A stretch of DNA of 64,000 nt from Bilabrum cf. latius (Eukaryota; Bigyra: Bicosoecida; Bigyra; Bicosoecida): the NCBI GenBank assembly GCA_965178125.1, contig OZ237754.1:186001-250000 (forward strand), written 5' to 3'. The notes beneath the pieces were generated by a model. It did not search any database. It was not told where the DNA came from and saw only the letters and a list, made by a program, of their open reading frames with translations. Shown here in pieces: positions 1-10,800 of this stretch. How positions within the stretch are numbered: the stretch's first letter is position 1; each line of letters starts with the position of its first letter. The translations under genes and the position numbers were made by a program.

Positions 1-363
1 CGAGGCTTTGATGCAGCCATATCCGCAATAGAAGATGATCCATATGTAGCTTCTATGCTAGAACTCGAATCATATACCCCGCTCCCTCCTTCAGCGCCAC
101 CTGGAGCCCAAGTTGCAGCAGCAGTCGAGCCATACGTCGCACCAGACACTTTCGAGCCTTTGCTACGCTTCTTTTGCCACATTGCTTCCCGTGCAGATGC
201 AAGTGTGCCTTTGGGTAGGCTTGGAGGTATAACTTGTTCCATCACAATGCAATGGATTCCGCTTGTGCCATGGAAGCGACCTGTTGTTTGGTCTCCGCAA
301 TTGAGGCATTTTCAGTTTGATCGGAGCATGCCGATTGGCAAGTCTGTGCTTGTCGCCACAAAA
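1..363 (+). other. Open stretch of unassigned coding potential upstream of Pelota
   Basis: Frame 1 is open from the window edge into the Pelota start codon. Its first 75 or so codons (acidic, Pro/Ala-rich, with a segment reading FEPLLRFFCHIASRA) look more like protein than UTR. It may be the last coding exon of a gene upstream of the window, with a splice donor near 215 (GGTAGGC), or the Pelota 5' UTR. I found no homology and cannot place a stop, so no gene is claimed. Confidence 0.3.
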
Positions 364-2357
364 ATGCGGATACGGCGGAAAAATATCGCGAAGGATGGGA
401 GCGGGAGCGTCGATATTCTTGCCGAGACTGCTGATGACATGTGGCACGTCCTAAACTTGGTCCAGGTTGGTGATGAGGTGCGCGCACCGACCTACAGGAA
501 GGTGAGGAGGGGTGTTTAGCTTGCTTGCCATGATTTGAGTGTCAAAGGCACTTGTCTCCTCGTATTGAGCACGGCACAAATCCGGTGCAGGTTGCAAAGG
601 AAGGTCTTTCGGGGTCCACCACAACAGAGAAGGTCGGTGTTACCCTCTCCGTGAAGGTAAGAACGCAGCGTCATTACACCAAAGCCGGTGCTGCACATGC
701 ACTAGGACCAATACAAGCAGTGCAGCTAATTCTTTCGCAGGTTGAGGCAGTCGAATACGACCAAACCAGTACCACGCTCCGTCTGAAGGGCAAGGTGTGC
801 AAGGCAAATAAATGGGTCCGGATGGGAGCATACCACACCCTGGAACTGTCGTCCAGTGCTCTCACGACAGGGGCACACAAATTTTCGCTGATCAAGCAGT
901 TTTGGGACTCGATGCACCTCAGCCGCCTGCACTCGGCCACGTCCATCAAGCACAAGGCAGAGGTGGCGGCTGTGGCGGTGAGCGGCTCCGAGTCCAGTGT
1001 GTGCCTCATCACGGACGCCATGACCATCCAGCTGGCCTCGATCGAGGCCAAGGCCCCCTCCAAGCGGGCCAGCTCGGCAGACCGCCGCGACAAGGCCATG
1101 AAGGCGTACTACCAGCGGATCACGGACGCCATCGCGCACCACCTGCCCCTGGATCGGATCAAGGCGCTCCTCATCGCCGGCCCGGGGCACTTCAAGGAAC
1201 AGCTCAGGATGCACCTGCTGGAAGCAAGGGCAGCCTCCAAGGGCACCGACTCCCTGCAGGCGCTCGAGCCCTCGAAGATAGTCATGGTGCAGGCCATGGG
1301 CGGGACCAAGGCCACCGTGCAAGCGGCCCTGGCCGACCCGGGCGTGGCCCGGAATCTGTCCGATACCCGCGCGGCGGGGGACGTGGCGGCGGTCGAGGAC
1401 TTCTTCAAGGCCATGCGCGAAGACGAGGACCGCACGGCCTACTCGTTCAAGCACGTCCGCACGGCTCTTGACTCGGCCGCGGTTGACACTCTGCTGCTTG
1501 CCGACGATCTCTTCCGGTCCCCCGATGTAAAGACCAGGGCGGCGTACGTGGCGCTGGCCGATGAGGCGAAAGGGCAAGGGGTGTCGGTGAGGGTGGTCTC
1601 CGGGATGCACCCCGCGGGGCAGCAGCTCGCCATGATGAGCGGGGTGGCGGCGCTGCTGAGGTATCCTATGCCGCACCTGCAGGAGATGGTGGAAGAAGCG
1701 GAGAAGGACAGGAGGGAGGGGAGGAGCGGTGGTGCGGGGGCGTCTTCGGGCGCGGGGACAGGCGGTGCGTCAGCTTCCGGGGCCGGTGCAGACGCGCGAG
1801 ATGTGCTGGAGCTGGGGCGGGGACGGGAGGGCGCGTGGCGCGGGGGCATGGACGAGGACAGCTCGACAGAGGAGGAGAGAGAGTCGGTGCCTGACCACAG
1901 GGACCACAGCTGGCTCTTAGCGGCGCTCGAGACGAGAGCTGGGGCTGGGGCGGGCGTGGTAGCTGCGGGGGGCGACGCGGCTGCAAGCGCTGCGGCAGCG
2001 GGCGCCGGGGAGGGCACGGATGCCTCGCTGCGGGTTGCGCGCGCCCCTGCCGAGCTGGATGCGGTGAGGAGGCGCAGGTGGTGCCAGGTACTGGCGTGCG
2101 AGGCAACGCGGCGGCGGGACGCAGAGCTGAGCGGGGCAGCGGCTTCCAGGCAGGAGGCAGGGGTATCGGCCACCACCGAGGTAGAAGCAGCCTACGGTAG
2201 CCTGATGCCCCCTCCCGGTCCTGTGCCGAGCAAGCTGGCCGAGTCGGCGGATGGAATGGATGAGACCTTGATGTGCAGGGCTATCAAACTAGCTGCTGGG
2301 ACAGGGGGTGGGGGCACGGCACCCGCGCCTTCGTCGGGTGCAAGTGGCGGAACATGA
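364..2357 (+). CDS. PELO: Pelota/Dom34 ribosome-rescue factor with a long C-terminal extension
   Basis: Pelota works with Hbs1 to split ribosomes stalled on broken or stop-less mRNA; it is an eRF1 paralogue that does not read stop codons. Three exons are inferred: 364-501, 591-656 and 741-2357, with GT-AG introns of 89 and 84 bases. The splices join RKV/AKEG and LSVK/VEAVEYD, matching the family exactly. The start MRIRRKNIAKD fits the family N-terminus, followed by DDMWHVLNLVQVGD, KMGAYHTLEL-like and LSDTRAAGDVAAVEDF motifs and the C-terminal VAALLRYPMP. The normal protein is about 380 residues; this one is 606. The last 200 or more residues are a Gly/Ala/Arg-rich extension with no domain I recognise. 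It ends in TGA and has no in-frame TAG. Identity is near certain; the start is very likely. Confidence 0.93.
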
Positions 2358-2503
2358 TGGAACATGAGTGCACGCATAGCATATCTGATAATTAGATTCT
2401 GATTCCACAGTATGGCAAACACCACTTTGCGCAAAATTTACGAGTGCGCATCGCTCCATGAGAATTCAAAGAGTGCCAGCTGCGAATGCCAAGGTCACTG
2501 GCA

Positions 2504-5500
2504 TTAGCTCTGCCTGCTGTCGTACGAAGCCTGCGTCTCTCGCCGGTCGCCCTCGCTCCCCGCCCCATCGCCGAAATCTTCGGGGACGTATCCCCCCCAC
2601 GAGGTATCCGTCATCCCACGCACACCTCCGCCGCGAGGCATGGCTTGCACAGTTCGACCCCGGTCGCCATCCCCTTCGGCTTCGCCTCCCCAGCGCGTCC
2701 GGCCCCGGCCGCTCCCGCTGCCGTAGGCTTGCATCCTGCCGACTCCAGCGTCCAGCGGGCTGGGGGGCGCGCGGTCCGCTGGTGATCTGTCCGGTCGGAT
2801 CTGCGGAGTGCCCAGCTCGAGGCTCGGTGGCATCCCGGGTGCCTCCCCCGTGTCCCCGTCCGACCTCTGGGTGTTCGAGGGGCGGGAGGGTCCAGAGCCC
2901 GCGGACGTGTGCACTGACCTGGACTCGACCTGCGTGGACAGCAGGGGTCGGTGCCGCTGGGACCCGAATCGAGACCTGGACCGAGACAGCGCCGCCCCAT
3001 TCCGGTCCGAGTACGACTGCGACATCCCAGAGGTGGGCGCTCCAGCGGCGGCGGCAGACCCTGAGAGAGACACGGCCCTGTCGTCCAGCGAGGAGCCGAG
3101 CTTGCCATCGCCCCTGCCGCCTGTGCCGAGGGGCAGCGGGCGCGCGCGGGGGGACCCAGACCCCGGCCCGCGCGGCACCATCCGTTGCTGGTGCTGCTGC
3201 CGCTGCATGTACTCTTGCCGCTGCCTCTGCTGCTGCTGGTATTGCTTCGCCTGCGGGTCTGCAACGAGCGGCCCGGTGGCTGGGCTCCTCACCAGCCCTG
3301 CCCTCGGCGAGGACGACGACTGTCCTCGCGGTCGTCTGCCCGCCCTCCCCGGGGCACTTGCCTGCATGAAACCGCTGGGGGGTAGACCGGGGGAGCGAGG
3401 GGATGCCTGCATGTGGTCCGTCCCGGTCGTGGCAGCGGGCATGGGCGCCAGCCTGTAGGTGGATCCCGTGGCAGACCCAGACCTGCCCTGGGACTGAGAC
3501 GCGCTCGCCGATCCGCGGGAACCCCTGGGAGACCTCGGTTGCAGCGAGACGACAGAGGGGCGCGGGCGGGCGCCGCTGGGACTCCCAGGCGACCTCAGCC
3601 CGGAGAAACCGCTGAAATCCGTCGTGGTGGTCTTCCTCCCCCTGCCGCCCCCGCTGGTGGCGCTGCCAGCGCCCTGTCCCGAGCTGGAGGTGCTCGCTGC
3701 GTGGCCCCTGCTGTAAGAGGACCGCCCCCCGCGCGTGGACGAAGCGCTGGGCAGGTGGATGCTCCTGGGACCCTTGCTCTCGGACGCTGGCACGGAGGAC
3801 AGATAGCCCCGGGGCACGCCTTCCCTGTCCACGTCCTTGCCACCGTGCACGCTCGCAACAGCGCCGCCGGGCGGTCCGGGGCCTGGGTCCGTGCCCGACG
3901 CCTCTCGTCCTGCGCCTGCCGTACTATGCCCGGCGGAATCGAGTCCGGGGCGTCCGTCCGAATTCCTGCTGGCCCTGCTGGCCCTGTCTCCCTCGCTGGA
4001 CCAGAAGCTGGCGCCGGAGGGGACCAGGTTCAGCACGCCTGCCTCGCTCACCTGTCCGGTGTCGCTGACGCCCGCAGGCGTCGCTCCGCTCCGCTGGCTC
4101 CCGGACCCCCGCCACGGCCCGCCAGACTCGCGGTAGGCCAGTCCGAGCACGTCGCCGTCCAAACCCCCGCCTGCACCCCCACTTCCCCCCCTGCCACCGC
4201 CAGCAGCGCCAGCGCTGTCAGGGGCTCCGTCCAAGCCGACAAAGAACCCGCTGCTGCCCGCGCTGTGGGCGAACCCCCCCGCCCGCTCGAAGGCCACGGG
4301 AGCATCGCCGGACAGCCCACTGCCCCCAGGCACCGGCGACTCGCCAGCAGCCCCTGCGCCGTCGCGGCCGCTGCTGCCGCCCAGGCTCTGAGTCGGGTCC
4401 AGTGGAGACCCACCGGCCATCCCGCGGCCCGGCCCCCTCCCCGCGCCCCCCCCCACCTCCACGTCGCGGTATTTGGCCGCCACTTCGATAGCCGCCAGCC
4501 TCCCTCCGTCCTGCCTCAGCATCCTGTTCCGCAGCCCCGCATCCCTGCCGTCGTCGTCCATCACGCGCCCCGCCTCGTCGCCCTCCACGGGGAAGTACTG
4601 CAGAAAGTCCGCAAACTCGTCCATCCAGTCGTACGCCTCAGTGTACGCGCCGCAGCACACGGAGCTGCAGCCCTCGGTGCATTGCACTGCAGGAAGAGGT
4701 TCCCCGAACTCGGTGCCGGCCACCGACGCCGTGCCCATCGCATCGCTGCGCATCGACACGGCATCCCCCTCCAGCTCAACCTCGGTGGCGCTGCCGTCCC
4801 CGAACTCGCCGTGCTCCTCGCGGTCGTGGTCTCGCAGCAGCGGCTCCATCAGTCCGCCCGACTCGGCCGACGACACGCGGCTGGGCCCAGCCCTGCTTCC
4901 AACGGGCTGGCATCGCCCCGGCTCTGCCAGCACCCCGCCTGCACGACGGCTGCTGCCGACGTCGCTTGGAGACTGCTGCAGGAACGGGAAGTCGTCTGCC
5001 TCCAGCGCACGGCCCTCGCGGCTGCTCTCGCGGTGCCTTGGTCTCCTCTCTCTGCTATGCGAGACTCCATCCATCACACCCTTGCTGGACTGTGGCCCCG
5101 TCCCGTTCAGCGGCTCGTGATGGGGCCGCGGGGCATCCTTGTTCCAGAGGCGATACAGGGCGTGGGGCAGCCTCCTGCCGTCGTTGGGCGAGTCGCTGTC
5201 CCTGGTCGCCTCCCTGTCCGGCTCATCGCTGTCGCTTGCTGGGGCTGCGATGGTCAGGCTCCTGCCGCTCCTGTGGCTGCGGTTGCTGCGCTGCGACCGG
5301 TGGCTGGACCTGCGCTGGGCCCTTCCTCCCTTTGCTCCCGTTCCCTGTCGGCTGCTCCTGCTGCGGGTCCTAGATACCCTTCGAGCAACGTTTTTGGATC
5401 CGCCCCCGGCAACCCTACCAGCGTTGGCATCTCCGTCGTCGTCACCGAATAAAATCGCCCTGTACCCTCCCCCGAACCCTCTGCCTCGCCTCCCTGAACC

Positions 5501-7456
5501 GCCGTACGCCCCGCCCGCACCCCCGCCGCCAAAGTCATCCCTCCTGTCCTCGAATCCCAGCGTGTCCAGGAGCTCGGAGGCCGGTGACTGCCTTCCTCCA
5601 CTGATCCCATGGTCCAGATCAAGATCACTGGAATCGCCCCTGCCCATCCCGTGACCGCCATGCCGGGGTGGTGCCGGCGGTGGCCTTTGCACGCTGCCCT
5701 CGCCAGATGCCTCTCGTGCAGCCATGCGCCCATGCTGCCCCGATCCGCTCATCATCGCCTGCACCACGTCTTGCGGTGGCATCCCGCGCCCCTTGGGCTC
5801 TCGAAGCAAGCTGCCGGCGCCCATGCGGAGCGTGTCTGGCAGGTCCGTGGAGCGCGATCCCGCGTGCCAGCCGTCGTGTCCACCGAATTGAGACACTCCT
5901 CCCACGGGAGGGGCGGGCGGCACCCGTATGACTAGGCTCTTCTGTGCCTCGCTTGTGTGCGCCCTCTGCCTCCCATACCCTCCCATGCCGTCACCTGCAG
6001 CAGCAGCAGCGGCAGCAGCTGCGGCGTCCGTTGCAGCGCCGCTCCCGCGCCTGGAGTTCCCCGCGCCGCTTGGCCCCGAGGACTCGCCAGACAGGAGCAT
6101 GCCTGCACCCGATGAGCCCACCGCTAGACTGACGCTGCTGCCCCCGGCTGGCGCGCCTCTACCCATCAGGCCGAACGAATACCGGCCGTTTCCCGCCCTC
6201 CAAGCCGAAGCCGACATGGCCAGCTGGCTGCCCGGCAGCGAAGACTCGGCTACGCTCCTCTGTGACGACGAAGCCTGGCTTGAACTGAGCCCGTCACCGC
6301 TCCCTTGTTCCCTACCCCCGCTTCTCGTCCCGCCCATGCCATTCCCACCCCTACTTTCCTCCCCCTCTCCGGGTCTCACGAAGCCCACCCTCTCCGCCAT
6401 GTCCCGCAGCGTGACCTCTTCGTACTGGGCGCACAGCCTGTCCCGCCGCATCCTCCTCCAGCGCTGGAACGCCTCCGCCCTTCCTCTGCAGCACAGCGGG
6501 CCACACACGGCCAGGCACACCGCCTCCTTCCGCCCGCACTTGCACAGCACCCACAGCGCCCGGCGCCACCCGTGCGGGGGCTCCTCGGCAGTCAGCGCCA
6601 GCGCCAGTGCCACGGGCAGGGTTTCCACCAAGCCGAAGAAAAGGACGTGCTGCAGCTTGACGGGGGGAAAGGTGCTAAGTCGAAACACGTGCTGGGGAAT
6701 GACCTGCCAAATATCAAAGGCCGCCCGACCGAAGAAGAGGAGCGCGAGCAGTACGCTGAGCGCCACCGTGGTGGTGTGCGAGCGCGGGAGGGCGGTCTTG
6801 GCGTACGTGTCAGCGTCCAGGCCCCACAGCTCCGAGGCAAATTGCGACAGGAGCAGGCACAGCGACAGGTACACGATCGCGCTGAATACCGGCTGCATGA
6901 TGGCCACGGCCCGCGCGAGTCCCTTGCTCGTGGAGGACTGCAGGGTGAGCGCCACCTCCACCACGTTGAGCACGCCCAGGACCAGGACCGCCGTGCCGTA
7001 CACGATGGTGGCCAGGCTCACGTACATTCCGCAGCATCTGCAGGCCCCATCGTTCTCGCTCGTGCTGCTGCCGCCGGACCCGCCGCCGGACTGCGGCCTC
7101 TGCTGAGGGCCCAGGGCAGGCTAGGCCGAGCTTCCGGCCGCCGCCGCTCGAATCTACTCCAGCAGCTCGAGCCCGCCCTTGACGTCCACTGTTGTATTAA
7201 TAGGCGTCACTGGGTTGTTGTCGCTGTCCAGATCAATTCCTTCGCTCCCAGCTAGCAGGGTCGGTAGCAGCGAGGAGCGTGTCAAATATGCATATGAAAC
7301 CAGCCATAGAGCGAAGCCTGCAAATTGAACGGTCGTCGGCAATAAATATGCGATTTCAACCCAGTTGGTGGCGTCTTCGTTGCTGGCAAAAAAAACTAGG
7401 CAGCGCAAAGGCAACCAGAGCAGCGCGAGCACGAGAAATACCTGGTGGTACGTCAA
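2504..7456 (-). CDS. TOM1/THH1-like multi-pass membrane protein with a giant disordered tail (5' end unresolved)
   Basis: At least 1,650 codons on the minus strand end in TAA at 2504. The first 300 residues hold about six hydrophobic helices, beginning YHQVFLVLALLWLPLRCLVF and then LLPTTVQFAGFALWLVSYAY. This resembles the plant and protist TOM1/THH1 GPCR-like family, members of which sit in internal membranes. In-frame TAGs at 7154 and 7121 lie in a hydrophilic loop between helices; without reading them through, the helix set is cut in two. The remaining 1,300 residues are Ser/Gly/Arg-rich and disordered, with one folded-looking Cys-containing patch (CTEGCSSVCCGAYTEAYDW) near 4,650. The true start and probably one helix lie in an exon I could not place between 7457 and 7835. 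Family assignment is moderate; reading frame is strong. Confidence 0.7.
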
Positions 7457-7835
7457 ATTACATCGGGCCCTTGGTCCCCGCCCCTATGAGATTCCTAGCT
7501 GTAAAAGCGCCCATACCCAGCAAAAAATGTACATGCTGCATATGATCCATACCCATGGATTTAACACCGGCGCGTAGACATGGATGTGATGCGAAGGCTG
7601 GATTGGCGACGGGTCTGGACCGGCCACCAAGCTCGGCATGGGGTGCTTAGAACCCCGGCAGGCACAATGAGCTCGATTTCAATTGAGCGAGCGAAAACGT
7701 AGTGCTGAACTTGCTCTGTTCGCGTATAATGGAGCGCCGAGAATCTGGCCGAGATTCGATGAAGGTTCGTTTGGCCCAACTTGGAAGGTTCGACTCGTGC
7801 TCGCTAGCGAAGCACTCGTGGTGGTGCGGCTTCAA
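7457..7835 (-). other. Probable 5' exon/intron region of the TOM1-like gene
   Basis: This gap between two minus-strand genes must hold the promoter and first exon(s) of the 7-TM gene. One short frame with several ATGs (around 7500-7560) runs to a TAA at about 7460 and cannot join directly. Several AG acceptors are possible (for example TTTTACAG near 7500), but I could not choose one. Nothing else is visible. Confidence 0.35.
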
Positions 7836-10800
7836 TCAACGAAATTTTCGGACCACCACCGCGTCCTCAATCTCCCGGTGAAGCTGCACGAACTCTGGCG
7901 GCACCATTCGGTGCAGGGCAACGCCTACCCACGCCCGCACCCGTGCTCCAATGGCACACCGCACCGCAGCCCGCAGCGGCGCCACCACCAGCGGGTGCGC
8001 CCCGACGACCATCAGCACCGTCGCGATACACCGCACCGCGAGCACGATCGACTGCACGCTCAGCCCAGGCATCGCTGCAGCGAGCCCCTTGCCCGCGCCG
8101 CCTGCACCAGGACACAGGTCCCAATCGCAGCCCCCCGTCACCGCGCCTTGCACGGCGGCATGCGCCAGCAGCGCCCTGCACGCCATCGCCACCGTCGACC
8201 GCCCGGCGAGCTCGATGTGCGACACGCGCAGCCGACTCCTCAGCGCTGCAGCCCGCGCGCGACCCTCCGGCGAGGCCCCCTGGCCCCCGCACTCGCAGTC
8301 CTCGTCCCTTGGCCGCCAAGAGCAGAGGAGGGCGTAGAGCACGGAGCGGCGGGCCCAGGCATGCACGGGGACCTGCTTGCCCTTGCTGGTCGATGGCACT
8401 GCCATGGCCTCTTGCACCTCCGATGGCTCGCTGTTCGCCGCCCACAGCCTCCACTGAAAGCACGCATCGTCGTGCACCAGGTCCACAGTGTACGTGCTCG
8501 CTGCCAGCCGAGATACAGCCATGCCGTGCCTCCAGAATGCAGCGCACTGCGGCACACTCGCCTGCCAGTCGAGCTGTCCCGCACGATCCACTCGCTGTCC
8601 GTACCACCACCCCCACCCCCGCTGCTGCTGCTGCTGCCCGGCACGCACCACAGAAGTGGTAGTGCTGCCTGACCCCGCCGAGTGGGAAGCTACGAGGCGC
8701 GTCCCGCTGCCGCTGCCCGCGCTCAATGACGCGCTCAGGGAACCGCTCGAGATGCTGCTTGACAGCGAGAAGCCGCTGTTGTCCCCGGAGAGCATAGGCG
8801 GATCAGACTCCTTGGCTCCGCTTTGGGGCTTGGATGCGCTTGACGACACGGGGCCCGTCAGCCCCACAGGCGCTGTCACCCCAGCAGCAGCATCATCATC
8901 GCCCCCGAATCCCTTGGACAGGCAGCCTCGCACCTGTTCCTCGATCGGCTCTGCCACGGCCGGTACGTCGCAATCGATGCACCCTAGCGGCACAAAGGTC
9001 GGGAGGGGTCGCAAGCAGTACTGCCCGTCGAAGACAACCGCTAGATTGGAGAGGCAGACACCCAGCTGGGACCAGATGCGAGGGCGCCAAACGGTCGAAT
9101 ACATCATCGGCTGGTGTCTGCGCCGCATGGCCGTTAGGTCCGACAGCACCTGCATGGCAGATCCCGCCTCGAGACCTGCCCACAGGCAGTGCAGCAGGGC
9201 GGCCACGATGGTGCTGGGCTGCGCGTGCCCCAGCCTCGAACTACCAAGCTGCAGCTGGCGGACAGTGCCGCTGACTCGCCTGGACGTCCACATCCAGTTC
9301 CTGGCCGCGTCCATGTCGCCGAGGCGCCGAGCACCCACCTTGGTCCCGCCCAGCTGTCCCTGGGCCGCGGGCGGTATCGACCGAGGTCGCCTCTCCGGAG
9401 CGAAATCGCTGCTCCTGCTGGACCTTCCCTGCTGCCCCCTGCGATGGCAGGCTGGGCTAGGGCTTCGAGAGGCAGTGGACGCCTCCTCCATCTGCATGGC
9501 TTCCCGCTTCTCTTCCATCTCCAGCTGCTGCAAGAGGCCGGCAGACGCGCGGGCCCTGTCGTCCGAGTCGTCGCTGCCGCGCGGTCCCGCTTGCTCATCC
9601 CCCGATGCAGCAGCTCTACGCATCACCCCCAGGCCCGACTCAGAAGATGTGAAGCGCCGCAGCGAAGAGGCATACATGGCACCCGAGCGGCGAGACGCGG
9701 TGCTCTCGTCCATCATGTCTTCATCCCCGTCCTCGTCCTCGGCCTCGTCGTCATCCTCTTCGTCACTGGAGCCCTGGCTCAGGAACGGGCCCTAGCGCTT
9801 TCTTGATTTGCCCGCATCGCTTTCATCTGACCCGCTGCTGTCGCTCGAGGAGCCGCCCTGCCTCCGCCGCCCCTAGGCTCTTCGTTCCCTGCTTCGCTTG
9901 CCGGAAGAGACCGGAGCCCACAGGGATCGCACAAAGTCGATCGAGCTGCGCTTCTCCAGGCAGAGTGCACGCCGACTCGGCTTGGCTGCGCTTGCTGCGC
10001 TGCCGGCGCTGCCGCTCCCAGCTGCCCATCGGCGCAGGGCAGGCAGCAGCTCGCCATCGAACTGGGCCGGCACGCATTTGGGGAACGCTTCCCTCCCGTC
10101 AAAATCGCAGTCGTCCTGCGCCTACGTCCTGTCGGGCAGCTCGATCGACTCGAACAGCTGCTGCACGTGCTGCAAAACGTCGTGATTCACCAGGTCTGCC
10201 TGACGAGGGGCCGACACGGGGGCAAAGGAAGATACAGCGCTGGGCACTTTCGCGGCTCGTAGAGTGAAGCGAGCCGCCGCAGACTCGAGGGCAGCGTCAC
10301 AGGCGGTGCCGGGCCCATCGGATCGGACCATCCCCGGAGCCGTGGGCTCTTTTGAGCCATTGGCTGCCTCCACTGCCTGACCGGCCGATGCAACATCAGG
10401 GTCCACCTCTTCGATCCCCATAACCTTGGTCTCCTGCCGCTCCTGCATATCTAGGGCCTCAGCTATGTCCAGCAGGCGGTCATCCAGCGGATCATCGTCT
10501 CCATCGTCATCCTGCATGGCAGCCCGGGCAGAAGTGTCACCACTGCTTCCAGCTGCATCCGATGCGGCAGCAGCCGCAAACACATCCTCGGCAGATTGCT
10601 TCACAACCAGGGCAGTGAGCGTGTCCGTGTCCAAGAAACGGCACGCGGCGATGAGCGACTGCAGCTTGCTGTGCCCGTGCACTTCGCCGCCTGCGAGTTG
10701 GCCGGAGCTCTTCTGGGATGCATTGTCCCGCGCCATCTCAGAGACCAGCTGCCAGGTGGCATGCAGCCCAAGGAACGCCGCGCACACCCTCAGCCCATAC

